Positions 32,337-40,960 are shown, counted from the first letter of the stretch. The stretch is 64,000 bases of DNA from a bacterium (GCA_024742285.1 JANSYR010000007.1:62001-126000), one strand, 5' to 3'. Notes: generated from the sequence alone by a model not told the origin. Translations and numbers: made by a program.

Positions 32337-33128
32337 TCAGCGGCACCCGCTGATCCCGCCGTCGACCGGGATCACGGTCCCGCTCACGTACTGGCCCGCG
32401 CGGGACGCGAGGAAGATCGCGATGCCGGCCATGTCTTCGGGATTCCCGATCCGACCGAGCGGCACCATCTTGTTGATCGCGTCGCCGGCGTTCTCGAGGG
32501 TCGCCTTCATCATGCGGCTCTGGAAGGGACCGGGCGCGACCGCATTGACCGTGATCTTCTTCGACGAGAGCTTCTTCGCGAGGACCCTCGACAGGTGATG
32601 GACCGCGGCCTTGCTCGCCGAGTAGGAGAAGGTCTCGAGCGCGGGGACGGTCAGGCCGTCGATCGAACCGATGTTGATCACGCGAGACGGATCATCGTGG
32701 GTCGCCGCCGCTTCGAGGGCATTCGTGAGCCGACGGGTCAACGAGAAGACGCCCTTCACGTTCACGTTCAGCACCCGGTCCCAGGCGGATTCGGGGAAGG
32801 TTTCGAAGGGCTCGCCCCAGTTGGCGCCCGCGTTGTTCACGAGGATGTCGAGCTTCCCGTTCTCCCGGGCTTCGATCTCGTCGCCGAGGGCGTTGCAGCC
32901 TTCTTCGGTCGAGAGATCCGCGACGATCGCGGTCACGTCGCCACCGTCGCCGAGCTCGGCGATCCGCGCCTGGAGCTCCGCCTCCTTGCGGGAGGCGATG
33001 TAGACCTTCACGCCGGCGCGGGCGTAGCCCTCGGCGATCATCCAACCGATCCCGCTGCCCCCGCCGGTCACGAGCGCCACCTTGCCTTCGATCGAGAACA
33101 GGTCGGAAACATTCACATTCACGGTCAC
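32337..33128 (-). CDS. Short-chain dehydrogenase/reductase (SDR) family oxidoreductase
   Basis: 263 residues, classical SDR. Cofactor motif LVTGGGSGIGWMIAEGYA, NNAG in LVNNAGANWG, catalytic Ser in VINIGSIDG, Tyr/Lys in FSYSASKAAVHHL, and the C-terminal YVSGTVIPVDGGISG. It reduces or oxidises a small alcohol/ketone substrate with NAD(P)(H). GTG 33128 is chosen because AAGGAG lies 7 nt upstream; a TTG at 33134 is too close to that site. Divergent from the aldo/keto reductase gene. Confidence 0.9.
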   Translation of the reverse strand: MTVNVNVSDLFSIEGKVALVTGGGSGIGWMIAEGYARAGVKVYIASRKEAELQARIAELGDGGDVTAIVADLSTEEGCNALGDEIEARENGKLDILVNNAGANWGEPFETFPESAWDRVLNVNVKGVFSLTRRLTNALEAAATHDDPSRVINIGSIDGLTVPALETFSYSASKAAVHHLSRVLAKKLSSKKITVNAVAPGPFQSRMMKATLENAGDAINKMVPLGRIGNPEDMAGIAIFLASRAGQYVSGTVIPVDGGISGCR

Positions 33129-33293
33129 GGGCAATCTCCTTCACAGCGGCCGCCGGTCGGTCGGCGAGTATAGGTAGGACCGGCCGAGGTGCCGGTGGAC
33201 GGCAGTCGGCGAGGGGCCCGCCCTCGTCGGTCGGAGCGTTCCGCCGCGGCGGGGCTTCACGCCGAGGGGCGCGCACGGTAGCCTCCGGGCGCG

Positions 33294-34487
33294 ATGTCCG
33301 ACGCTGCAGCCGAATCCGGGGGGCTCCTGCCCGGCCGAGCCACCCTCGCCGGCACCCGGCGCTACGTCGACCGGATCACGGCCCGACGCCGCGAAGCGGG
33401 CCGGCCGACGGCGGAGGATCACTTCGCGCGACCCGACGAGCTCTGGCTCTCCTCGCTCTCCCTCGGCACGCTCCGCGGGGATCCCGGCGGAATCGACGAC
33501 CTGCTCTATCGCAGCGTCGTCGGGGATCTCCTCGAAGGCGGCGTCAACGTCTTCAACACGGCGCTCTCCGACCGGATGCAGACCAGCGAGCGGGCGATCG
33601 GCCATGCCCTCCGCCGCGCGATCGCCGAAGGCGTCGCAGCGCGGGACGAGGTCGTCGTGGTCACCAAGGGCGGCGCGCTCACCCCGGAGCCCGAACGCGC
33701 CGGCAGCTACACGTCCGCCCAACGCGACCTCTACAGCACCTACATCGACAGCGGCATCGTCTCGCCCGACGACGTCTACCGAGGCCACTCGATCGACCCG
33801 GGCTTCCTCCTCGACCAGATCGAACGCAGTCGGCGCAACCTCGGGCTCGAGATCCTCGACTACTACCTGATCCAGGAGCCCGAGGTCCATCTCAAGGATC
33901 GCGGCGTCGATGGCTTCGGGGACGCGCTCAAGGCGGCCTTCGAAGCCCTCGAAGAGGCGGTCTCGCGCGGCTGGATCGGCGCGTACGGCCTGTGTACGTG
34001 GGAGGGCTTCCTCGTCCCCGACACCGACCGGAACCACCTCGGAATCGTCGAGGTGTTCGAGGCGGCCCTCGACGTCGGCCAGTCCGACCACCACCTGCGC
34101 GCGATCCAGCTCCCCTACGGCCTCGCCATGGGCGAAGGCGTCGCCCTCGACAGCCAGCTCGGCCCCGATGGCCACAGCCGCGCGATCCTCGACAGCCTGC
34201 GCGAAACCGGGACCGCCGTCTTCGCGAGCGCGCCGCTCTACGGCGGCCGACTGATCGGACGCGTGCCCGAGTTCGTGATGCGCGCGCTACCCGAAACGCC
34301 GGGGCAGGCGCTGTCGGCGCTGCAGTTCGCCCGGAGCACCGCCAACGTCACCTCGGTGGTCGTCGGCATGCGCGAAGCGGCCCACGTGGAAGAGAATCTG
34401 CAGCTGGTCGGCATCCCGCGTGCGGATCCGCGCATCCCCGCGGAGCTCTTCGCCGTGGCCGCCCGCGGTCGCGACGCGTTGGCGTAG
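33294..34487 (+). CDS. Aldo/keto reductase-like protein with altered active site
   Basis: 397 residues. The AKR barrel is recognisable (LSSLSLGTLRG, GGVNVFNTALSDR, VVVVTKGGAL, TAVFASAPLYGGRL, STANVTSVVVGM). Of the Asp-Tyr-Lys-His tetrad only Lys (VTKGG) is clear: Asp becomes Asn in FNTA, no Tyr follows at the usual spacing, and His becomes Gln in YYLIQEPE. An inserted segment also follows the Lys. It may bind substrate without reducing it, or use other chemistry. TAGCCT at 33279-33284 suggests a very short leader; no Shine-Dalgarno. Confidence 0.8.
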   Translation: MSDAAAESGGLLPGRATLAGTRRYVDRITARRREAGRPTAEDHFARPDELWLSSLSLGTLRGDPGGIDDLLYRSVVGDLLEGGVNVFNTALSDRMQTSERAIGHALRRAIAEGVAARDEVVVVTKGGALTPEPERAGSYTSAQRDLYSTYIDSGIVSPDDVYRGHSIDPGFLLDQIERSRRNLGLEILDYYLIQEPEVHLKDRGVDGFGDALKAAFEALEEAVSRGWIGAYGLCTWEGFLVPDTDRNHLGIVEVFEAALDVGQSDHHLRAIQLPYGLAMGEGVALDSQLGPDGHSRAILDSLRETGTAVFASAPLYGGRLIGRVPEFVMRALPETPGQALSALQFARSTANVTSVVVGMREAAHVEENLQLVGIPRADPRIPAELFAVAARGRDALA

Positions 34488-34543
34488 TCCGGCCAGCGGC
34501 GGGCCGAGACGTCGGCCGAACGGCCACGTGCGCCGCGATCCCC

Positions 34544-34549
34544 TAGAAT
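34544..34549 (+). promoter_or_regulatory. -10-like box of the ECF sigma gene (leaderless)
   Basis: TAGAAT (5/6 match to TATAAT) lies exactly 6 nt before the ATG at 34556, with CGGGCC and no Shine-Dalgarno between. Transcription would start at or beside the start codon. Confidence 0.5.
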
Positions 34550-34555
34550 CGGGCC

Positions 34556-35122
34556 ATGGCGAAAGAAGGCACCGGCGAGGTCACCGGCCTCCTGCGCGTC
34601 GCGGGCGAAGACGCGAACATGGCCGACCGACTCTGGGAGCTCGTCTACCCGGAGCTCCGGCGACGTGCCGCGAATCTCGTCCGGAACGAGCGAAGCGACC
34701 ACACGCTCTCCGCGACCGCCGTCGTGAACGAAGCGTTCGTGCGCCTATCGACGCGCATGGCGCACGAGTGGGAGGACCGCTCCCACTTCTACAACACGGC
34801 GTCGGGGATCATGCGCCACGTCCTGATCGACCACGCCCGGAGCCACCGCGCGGACAAGCGCGGCGGCGGCGCGGCGAAGCAGGAGCTCGACGAGTCGGTC
34901 TTTCCATCGGTTCAGGCGGACGACGAGGGCTTCCAGATCGCCGAGCGCGCCCTCGAGCGGCTCGCCGAGGAGCACGAACGCGCGGCCCTCGTCGTCACGC
35001 TCAAGGTCTTCGGCGGCCTGACGATCCCGGAGATCGCCGCCGAAGTGAAGGTCGCCGAGCGCACCGTCAAGAACGACTGGGCGCTCGCTAGAGACCTTCT
35101 CGGAGAGTTTCTGTCGCAGTAG
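34556..35122 (+). CDS. ECF-type RNA polymerase sigma factor
   Basis: 188 residues. Region 2: LWELVYPELRRRAANLVRNE, LSATAVVNEAFVRLS and FYNTASGIMRHVLIDHARSH. Region 4: VFGGLTIPEIAAEVKVAERT then VKNDWALARDLL, the helix-turn-helix for -35 recognition. It matches the ECF group (ECF_sub/X6-like) often linked to Ser/Thr kinases rather than classic anti-sigma factors. No anti-sigma gene is adjacent. A hairpin GGCCGA-GACG-TCGGCC (34502-34517) lies upstream of the promoter. Confidence 0.9.
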   Translation: MAKEGTGEVTGLLRVAGEDANMADRLWELVYPELRRRAANLVRNERSDHTLSATAVVNEAFVRLSTRMAHEWEDRSHFYNTASGIMRHVLIDHARSHRADKRGGGAAKQELDESVFPSVQADDEGFQIAERALERLAEEHERAALVVTLKVFGGLTIPEIAAEVKVAERTVKNDWALARDLLGEFLSQ

Positions 35123-35141
35123 TCGGCGCTGCGCGCCTCTC

Positions 35142-35165
35142 GACGGCGCCCTTGGCGGCGCCGTC
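35142..35165. terminator. Shared hairpin between the convergent sigma-factor genes
   Basis: GACGGCGCC (35142-35150) and GGCGCCGTC (35157-35165) form a perfect 9-bp stem with a 6-nt loop, between the stops at 35122 and 35202. The T-run is poor (TTGCG), so it is a bidirectional, possibly Rho-assisted, end. Confidence 0.5.
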
Positions 35166-35201
35166 TTGCGCTGAGGGCTCGGGCTCGCGATCCGAAACGG
35201 C

Positions 35202-35882
35202 TCAGGCGATCGCCTGGATGCCGTGCTCTTCGAGGCGGGCCTCCATCGCGCGGCGGGTGCGGAACAGGCTGATCTTGACCGCCTGGTTCGACTTGCCGAG
35301 CTCCTCGGCGATCGCCTTCGTGGGGCGACCGTCGCCGTAGTAGAGGTCGAAGATCTCGCGCTGGGCGTCGGACACGTCCTCGTCGAGGGCGTCCGCGCAG
35401 ACCTCGAGCATCCGCGCCGCTTCGACCCGGCGATCCGAAGGCGCTTCGGGCGCGACCGGGGGCTGCGCCTCGAGCTGCTCCATCGGCACGCCGATCGGCG
35501 TCTTCTTGCGGAACCGGCGGCAGAGCTGGTGATGAGCGATGCCGAACATCCAGGTCAGGAGCGCGGAACGCCCCTCCCAGGAGCCCAGGCACTTGTGGAC
35601 CTCGAGGAAGACGTCCTGCACGACGTCCTCGGCTTCCGTCGCGTCGCCCAGGCGCTTGACCGCGAAGCGGTAGAGTCGCTGGTGATAGAGCGCGTAGAGA
35701 CGATCGAAGGCGTCGGCGGAGCCTGCGAGGATCTCGCGCACGAGCTCCTGATCCTGACGGCGGCGCTCGGCGACGGCGGGATCGACCGGACGGCCCGTGG
35801 CGAAGGACAGGACCGGCGCGGCGGCGCCCTCCGGTCGCGAAACGTTCGAGGCAGGGGCGGGGCTCAGGGTCGAAACGGTCAT
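35202..35882 (-). CDS. ECF-type RNA polymerase sigma factor
   Basis: 226 residues. A disordered N-terminus (about 1-45) precedes region 2 (YALYHQRLYRFAVKRLGDAT, EAEDVVQDVFLEVHKCLGSW, LLTWMFGIAHHQLCRRFRKK) and region 4 (REIFDLYYGDGRPTKAIAEE then LGKSNQAVKISLFRTRRAM). Sequence differs clearly from the convergent ECF factor, so they are not recent duplicates. AGGAG 7 nt upstream of ATG 35882. No anti-sigma partner next to it. Confidence 0.9.
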   Translation of the reverse strand: MTVSTLSPAPASNVSRPEGAAAPVLSFATGRPVDPAVAERRRQDQELVREILAGSADAFDRLYALYHQRLYRFAVKRLGDATEAEDVVQDVFLEVHKCLGSWEGRSALLTWMFGIAHHQLCRRFRKKTPIGVPMEQLEAQPPVAPEAPSDRRVEAARMLEVCADALDEDVSDAQREIFDLYYGDGRPTKAIAEELGKSNQAVKISLFRTRRAMEARLEEHGIQAIA

Positions 35883-36144
35883 CGGTCACTCCTTCCGGTT
35901 TCCGGCGCGGGCGGCTCGCGCACCGCGCTCTTGTCCTGGAAGGCGGAACCGATTCGGCGATCGGGCAACGCGCAGGCCACTTTTCCGGGTTTTCCCGTCA
36001 GGAACGATTCACGGTATTGCCCGCGGGGCATTCCGGATGAAAACCCGCAGATCGGCCCTCAAGGGAATCCCCTCGTCGGGACGATGATCCCCGGTGGCAG
36101 CCGTCTCGAAGAAGACGCGCGTTCCAATCCTCGAGGGATTTCCA

Positions 36145-36684
36145 ATGTCCGACCCCAGAATGACCGGCCTCTCGCTGATGGGCCTCTCGATCGCCGCTTT
36201 TCTCGGATCGACGTCCGAGATGCTCCCGTCCGCCACGTTCTTTCCGGCGCTGGCAGTGTTCGTGCTCGGTGCGATCAAGTTCATGCGCGCCAACAGCGCC
36301 GAGATGGCCAAGGCCGAGAAGCGCGTCGAGCGGAAGATGAATCCCACCCTGCGCAAGAACCGACAGGCCCAGGCCCACGCGGAGCGGCTGGCCGCGCGGC
36401 AGGGCCACGCGCTGAGCTCCCTCAACGCCATCGACGACGTCGATGCGGAGTCGGCCGCGCGTCTGGCCTCGGGCCAGAGCCCCACGCAGACACCGGGCGG
36501 CGACGCGATCGAGATCGGCGAAGACGAAGCCGACCTCGTCGTGACCACCGACGTCTCGTTCCCCGTCGAGGTGCAGGCCGGCGATGCGCTGGCGGATCAG
36601 CTGAAGAAGCTGAGCCAGTTGATGGCGCAGGGCGTGCTGACGGAAGAGGAATACGCGGTCGCGAAGGCGAAGCTGCTCGACTGA
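36145..36684 (+). CDS. SHOCT-domain membrane protein
   Basis: 179 residues from ATG 36145 (GAGGG about 9 nt upstream; ATG 36094 is an alternative). Two hydrophobic helices (LSLMGLSIAAFLG and FFPALAVFVLGAIKFM), a basic segment (ERKMNPTLRKNRQAQAHAER), an acidic linker, and a C-terminal SHOCT motif (DQLKKLSQLMAQGVLTEEEY then AVAKAKLLD). SHOCT is a short oligomerisation or protein-binding helix pair. Function unknown. Confidence 0.78.
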   Translation: MSDPRMTGLSLMGLSIAAFLGSTSEMLPSATFFPALAVFVLGAIKFMRANSAEMAKAEKRVERKMNPTLRKNRQAQAHAERLAARQGHALSSLNAIDDVDAESAARLASGQSPTQTPGGDAIEIGEDEADLVVTTDVSFPVEVQAGDALADQLKKLSQLMAQGVLTEEEYAVAKAKLLD

Positions 36685-36742
36685 GCGCCGCGATCGGCGG
36701 GATCTGAAACGCTCCGTTTCCGGACACGGCGGCCAGTCATGC

Positions 36743-36748
36743 TAGGGT
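36743..36748 (+). promoter_or_regulatory. -10-like or Shine-Dalgarno-like element of egtD
   Basis: TAGGGT lies 6 nt before the ATG at 36755. It fits the TAnnnT spacing seen at other genes here, but its AGGG could equally act as a ribosome binding site, so the reading is ambiguous. Confidence 0.35.
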
Positions 36749-36754
36749 CCGGCG

Positions 36755-37759
36755 ATGCGACCGAGCGCGGCCCCCGACCGAAGCCTCGACATCGATTGGA
36801 TCGAGGTGCCTCCAGGGAACGACCAGCTCGACTTCGGGAGCGCCGTCCGCGACGGCCTGAGCGGCCCCGCGAAGTCCCTGCCGAGCCAGTTCTTCTACGA
36901 CGCAGAGGGCTCGCGCCTCTTCGAGGAGATCTGCGATCTCCCCGAGTACTACCTCACACGGGCGGAGGCGGAGATCCTCGAGCGCGCCGCGCCCTCGATC
37001 GCGGCGCGGCATCCCCGGATCGAGACGATCGTCGAGCTGGGCAGTGGAAGCGCGATCAAAACCGAGTTCCTGCTGCGGGCCTTCCTCGAGACCCGCGACG
37101 ACCTCTGCTACGCGCCGATCGACGTCTCCCGCGCCGCGCTCGAAGAGAGCATCGAGCGACTCGAGCGTGACCACGAGGACCTCGAGATCCGCCCGGCCCT
37201 CGCCGAGTACGAAGCAGGGCTGGCCGAGCTGCGCGCGCTCGACCTCGGCCCGACCCTGACGCTCTGGCTCGGTTCCTCGATCGGCAATCTGACCAAGACC
37301 GACGCGGCGGCGTTCGTCACGCGGGTCGCGAGGGACATGCAGCCCGACGATCGACTTCTCGTCGGGATCGACCTGCGCAAGGATCGCGCGACCCTCGAGG
37401 CCGCCTACGACGACGCCGCAGGCATCACCGCGCGCTTCGACCTGAATCTCCTGGCCCGCATCAATCGCGAGCTCGGGGCCGACTTCGACCTCGACGCGTT
37501 CCGGCACGTCGTCCACTACGACGAGGATTCCGGCGCCGTGAAGAGCTTCCTCGAGAGCCGGACCGACCAGCAGGTCGAGATCCCCGGCGCCGACCTGGCG
37601 GTTCCGTTCCAGGCGGGTGAACGGATCCACACCGAGGACTCGCACAAGTACGGCCCCGACGAGATCCGGGCCCTCGCGGAGACGGCGGGCCTGCGCGTCG
37701 AGGAGCAGATCCGCGACGCGGCGGGTCGCTTCACGGTCAGCATCTTCGCCTGCGCCTGA
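36755..37759 (+). CDS. egtD: L-histidine N-alpha-methyltransferase EgtD (ergothioneine pathway)
   Basis: 334 residues. EgtD trimethylates histidine to hercynine with SAM. Family marks: KSLPSQFFYDAEGSRLFEEI, CDLPEYYLTRAEAEIL, the SAM-binding IVELGSGSAIKTEFLLRAF, YAPIDVSRAALEESIE, LTLWLGSSIGNL and the late EDSHKYGPDEI. The sulfoxide synthase EgtB and lyase EgtE are not next to it, so either they lie elsewhere or hercynine itself is the product. Confidence 0.9.
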   Translation: MRPSAAPDRSLDIDWIEVPPGNDQLDFGSAVRDGLSGPAKSLPSQFFYDAEGSRLFEEICDLPEYYLTRAEAEILERAAPSIAARHPRIETIVELGSGSAIKTEFLLRAFLETRDDLCYAPIDVSRAALEESIERLERDHEDLEIRPALAEYEAGLAELRALDLGPTLTLWLGSSIGNLTKTDAAAFVTRVARDMQPDDRLLVGIDLRKDRATLEAAYDDAAGITARFDLNLLARINRELGADFDLDAFRHVVHYDEDSGAVKSFLESRTDQQVEIPGADLAVPFQAGERIHTEDSHKYGPDEIRALAETAGLRVEEQIRDAAGRFTVSIFACA

Positions 37760-37853
37760 CCGCGGCCGGCTCCACCGAGCCTGCCCAACCCTGGCCGACG
37801 CCGACCCTCGGAGCCCCTGCGCCTGCTCCGGGCGCGACGGCGACCCCAGAACG

Positions 37854-37888
37854 AAAAAACCCGGAACACCCACAAGGAGTGTCCCGGG
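37854..37888 (-). terminator. Strong rho-independent terminator, minus strand
   Basis: Read on the minus strand, a 12-bp stem (CCCGGGACACTC pairing with GGGTGTTCCGGG, two G-T wobbles) closes a short loop at 37888-37860 and is followed at once by TTTTTT (37859-37854). It lies about 370 nt past the polA stop, unusually far to be polA's own terminator. Confidence 0.8.
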
Positions 37889-38144
37889 CATCCCTGGGAA
37901 GGGGAATTCGGCTTTTGTATTAAGGAAGTGGGCGCTCCCCGCGCGACGTGTCACGGAATTTCACGCGCCCGTGCATTTTTTCGGGTTCTCGTACCGTTTC
38001 GCGCCGAAGACGACACGCGAGCGCAGATCAAACGCAGTTTCGGCGTATCCCTGAGGCAACCCGACCCCCTTCCGACGCCCCGTCAGATCGGCAGCCCAGG
38101 GGCCGAAGAGCACCCCCGACATGCGCGCCAGCGGAAGCTCCCTC

Positions 38145-38246
38145 GCCAAGCGCCCGAAGGCCCCGGACCAACACAAGCCCAGAACCCGCCAAGCGCCCGA
38201 AGGCCCCGGAACAGCAGAAGCCCGGAACCCGCCGAGCGCCCGCAGG
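38145..38246. repeat. 43-bp tandem repeat, 2.4 copies, downstream of polA
   Basis: Copies at 38145-38187 and 38188-38230 differ at a few positions; a partial third is 38231-38246, ending 9 nt before the polA stop codon. The unit starts GCCAAGCGCCCGAAGGCCCC and resembles the 42-bp unit at 2542-2610. Confidence 0.75.
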
Positions 38247-38254
38247 CGACGATC

Positions 38255-40954
38255 TCAGTGGGCGTCCCGCCAATTCGGCCCGAAGCCGACATCCACCGTG
38301 AGCGGCACCGAGAGCTCGGCGACCTGCTCCATCCGGTCCGTGACCAGCGCCGTCAGCGCCTCCCGCTCGTCCTCGGTCGTCTCGAATACGAGCTCGTCGT
38401 GGACCTGCATGATCATCGTGGCCGAGAGCGCCGACGCATCGAGGGCCTGGTCGACGTCGACCATCGCCTTCTTGATGAGGTCCGCCGCGGTGCCCTGGAT
38501 GACCGTGTTGGTCGCCATCCGCTCCGCCGCCTGGCGCAACACCCGGTTCCGCGAGGAGAGGTCCGGGAGATATCGGCGCCGTCCCATCCACGTGCGGACG
38601 AAGCCGTCCTTCTTCGCCTGCTCCTTGGTCTCGTCGAGGAAGCGACGGACCCCCGCATAGCGCTCGAAGTAGGCGTCGATCGTTTCCTGTGCCTCGCCGG
38701 CAGCGATGCCGAGCTGCTGTGACAGGCCGAAGGCGGAGGATCCGTAGATGATCCCGAAGTTCACGGCCTTGGCGCGGGCACGCTGGTCGTCGTCGACGTC
38801 CTCGAGAGCGATGCCCGCGACTTCGGCCGCCGTGCGGCGATGGATATCGTCGCCGTTCCTGAAGGCATCGATCAGCGAGTCGTCTCCGGAATAGTGGGCC
38901 ACGATCCGCAGCTCGACCTGGGAGTAGTCCGCGGCCAGCAGCACCCGCCCCTCCGCCGGCACGAAGGCCTCGCGGATGCGCGCGCCCTCGCTCCCGCGGA
39001 TCGGGATGTTCTGCACGTTCGGGTTCGAGGCCGACAGCCGACCGGTCGCCGCGCCGAGCTGGTGGAAGCTCGGATGGATCCGACCCGTCGTCTCGTCGAC
39101 CAGCGGCGGCAGCGCGTCGATGTAGGTGCTCTTCAGCTTGGCGAGCTTGCGCCAGGCGAGGATCCGTCCGGGCAGCTCGTGGTGCTCCTGAAGCTGCTCG
39201 AGCACGCTCTCCGCGGTCGAGTACCCGGTCTTCGTCTTCTTCAGGATCGGAAGCCCGAGCTTCTCGAAGAGGATCACCGAGAGTTGCTTCGGACTCGAGA
39301 TCAGGAACTCCTCTCCCGCCAGCGCGTGGATCTCCTTCTCGATCCGAGCGAGCTCGCCCTCGTACTCCGTCGACAGATGGGCGAGGTGGTCCTCGTCGAT
39401 CCGGACCCCCGCGCGCTCCATCTTCGAGAGCACCGCCGTCAGCGGGATCTCGACCTCGGTGAAGAGCGAGGTGAGCTCGTCCGCCTCGAGGCGTTCGCGA
39501 AGCACGTCGCCGAGGGCGAGGATCGCGGCGGCCTGCTCGCCCGCCCAGGCCCCGACGGCCTCGACACCGAGATCCTCCACCGACTTCGCCTTGGCGCCGC
39601 GCCCGGCGAGCTCCTCCCAGGACGCCACGGTCCGGCCCAGGTGCTCGATCGCGAGCGGCGTCAGCTGGTGGGCGCCGGTCGAGACGAGCATGTGGCCCGC
39701 GACTTCGACGTCGACCTCCGGGAGCGGCAGCGACACGCCGAGCCCGGCGAAGAGGCTCTGGACCCCCTTCGTGTCGAAGGCCAGCCAGTGCGCAGCCCCG
39801 TCGACCACGAGCCGGCGGAGCGCTTCCGCGGCGCCTTCGAGGGGAACGCCGTCGCGGTCGAGGAGTCCGTCACCGGCGATCGCGAGGTAGCTCGCCCGAC
39901 CGTCCTCCCCGCAGAGCGCGAGCCCCTGCAGTCGGCGCGAGACCGCCGTGCCCTCCGACGTGACGGGGTGGACCGCGATCCGCTCGGCCCCGGCCAGTCC
40001 TTCGATCGCGGCTTCGAGCCCCGCTTCGTCGCGCACCAGGGTCGTCTCGACCTCCGCCGCGTCCCCGGCCGTCGCCGCGCCGTCACTCTCTCCGTCGCCT
40101 TCCAGGGTATCGAGCAGCCGGGTGAACCCGAGCTTCGTGTAGAGCGTGCGAAGTCGATCCTGATCGGGGGTCTGGACCTCGAGCCCCGTCCAGGCGGCCT
40201 CGAGCGACACGTCGTCGCGAAGCGTCGAGAGCTCCCGCGAGAGCCGCGCATCCTCGGCGTGCTCGAGCAGCCCTTCCCGGGCGCGCTTCGCCTTGACCTC
40301 CTCGGCGCGCTCGAGGAGCGCATCGAGATCGCCGAACTCGAGGATCAGCTTGGCCGCCCCCTTCTCGCCGATCCCCTTCACGCCGGGGATGTTGTCCGAC
40401 GGATCGCCGACGAGGGCGCGGACGTCCAGCAGCTTCGCCGGCGGAACGCCGAAGCGCTCCTCGACGGCCTCGGCGTCGATTCGCCGGTTCTTCGCGGTGT
40501 CGAGCAGCTCGACACCGGGACGGACGAGCTGCATCAGGTCCTTGTCCGTCGACACGATGCACACCGAGGCGCCCTTCGGCGCGGACGCCACGAGGCTCGC
40601 GATCACGTCGTCGGCCTCGAAGTCCGGAACCTCGAGCTGCTTGACGCCGAAGGCCTCGCAGAGATCGGCGACCAGCGGCATCTGCGCGCCGAGGTCTTCG
40701 GGCTGCTTGTCCCGCCCGGCCTTGTACTCCGCATAGAGCTTCTTCCGGAAGGAGCCGCCCTTCGGATCGGCCGCGAAGGCCACGTGGGTCGGCTGCTCCT
40801 CGCGCAGGACCTTCGCGAGCATCGTCACGAAGCCGTAGGCCGCGTTCGTCGGCGTCCCGTCCGGGGCGCGCAGGTTGGGGATCGCGAAGAACGCGCGATA
40901 GATGGCGTTCGCGCCATCGATCACGACCAGTCGGGGGGCGTCTTTGTTCGTCAC
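38255..40954 (-). CDS. polA: DNA polymerase I
   Basis: 899 residues. 5'-3' exonuclease domain about 1-290 (LVVIDGANAIYRAFFAIPNL, DFEADDVIASLV, LVGDPSDNIPGVKGIGEKGA). The proofreading domain about 310-490 has lost its metal ligands: the DxE motif reads IAVHPVTSEG and the exo II motif WLAFDTKGVQ, so 3'-5' exonuclease is probably inactive. The polymerase domain is intact (LLAADYSQVELRIVAHYSGD, KAVNFGIIYGSSAFGLS, MQVHDELVFE). GTG 40954 is chosen over GTG 40978 because TACCCT at 40961-40966 lies exactly 6 nt before it and no ribosome binding site exists for either. Confidence 0.95.
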   Translation of the reverse strand: MTNKDAPRLVVIDGANAIYRAFFAIPNLRAPDGTPTNAAYGFVTMLAKVLREEQPTHVAFAADPKGGSFRKKLYAEYKAGRDKQPEDLGAQMPLVADLCEAFGVKQLEVPDFEADDVIASLVASAPKGASVCIVSTDKDLMQLVRPGVELLDTAKNRRIDAEAVEERFGVPPAKLLDVRALVGDPSDNIPGVKGIGEKGAAKLILEFGDLDALLERAEEVKAKRAREGLLEHAEDARLSRELSTLRDDVSLEAAWTGLEVQTPDQDRLRTLYTKLGFTRLLDTLEGDGESDGAATAGDAAEVETTLVRDEAGLEAAIEGLAGAERIAVHPVTSEGTAVSRRLQGLALCGEDGRASYLAIAGDGLLDRDGVPLEGAAEALRRLVVDGAAHWLAFDTKGVQSLFAGLGVSLPLPEVDVEVAGHMLVSTGAHQLTPLAIEHLGRTVASWEELAGRGAKAKSVEDLGVEAVGAWAGEQAAAILALGDVLRERLEADELTSLFTEVEIPLTAVLSKMERAGVRIDEDHLAHLSTEYEGELARIEKEIHALAGEEFLISSPKQLSVILFEKLGLPILKKTKTGYSTAESVLEQLQEHHELPGRILAWRKLAKLKSTYIDALPPLVDETTGRIHPSFHQLGAATGRLSASNPNVQNIPIRGSEGARIREAFVPAEGRVLLAADYSQVELRIVAHYSGDDSLIDAFRNGDDIHRRTAAEVAGIALEDVDDDQRARAKAVNFGIIYGSSAFGLSQQLGIAAGEAQETIDAYFERYAGVRRFLDETKEQAKKDGFVRTWMGRRRYLPDLSSRNRVLRQAAERMATNTVIQGTAADLIKKAMVDVDQALDASALSATMIMQVHDELVFETTEDEREALTALVTDRMEQVAELSVPLTVDVGFGPNWRDAH

Positions 40955-40960
40955 GCCGCG

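Larger units (their letters stand above)
37760..38254. other. Intergenic region between egtD and polA (495 nt)
   Basis: No protein gene seen between the convergent stops. It holds a strong minus-strand terminator (37854-37888), an A/T-richer stretch (about 37900-38045), a T6 run at 37975-37980 after a short CACG/CGTG stem on the plus strand, and a 43-bp tandem repeat (38145-38246). The separate terminator and the base composition allow an unannotated RNA on the minus strand. Confidence 0.6.

Noticed and set aside
33129-33134. TTG start for the SDR gene at 33134
   Set aside because: AAGGAG would be only one base from TTG; the GTG six bases later has proper spacing.
37889-38140. 6S RNA, SRP RNA or tmRNA in the region after polA
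   Set aside because: I looked for the tmRNA CCA end, SRP tetraloop region and 6S open-bubble layout and saw none. Left as an unspecified possible RNA.
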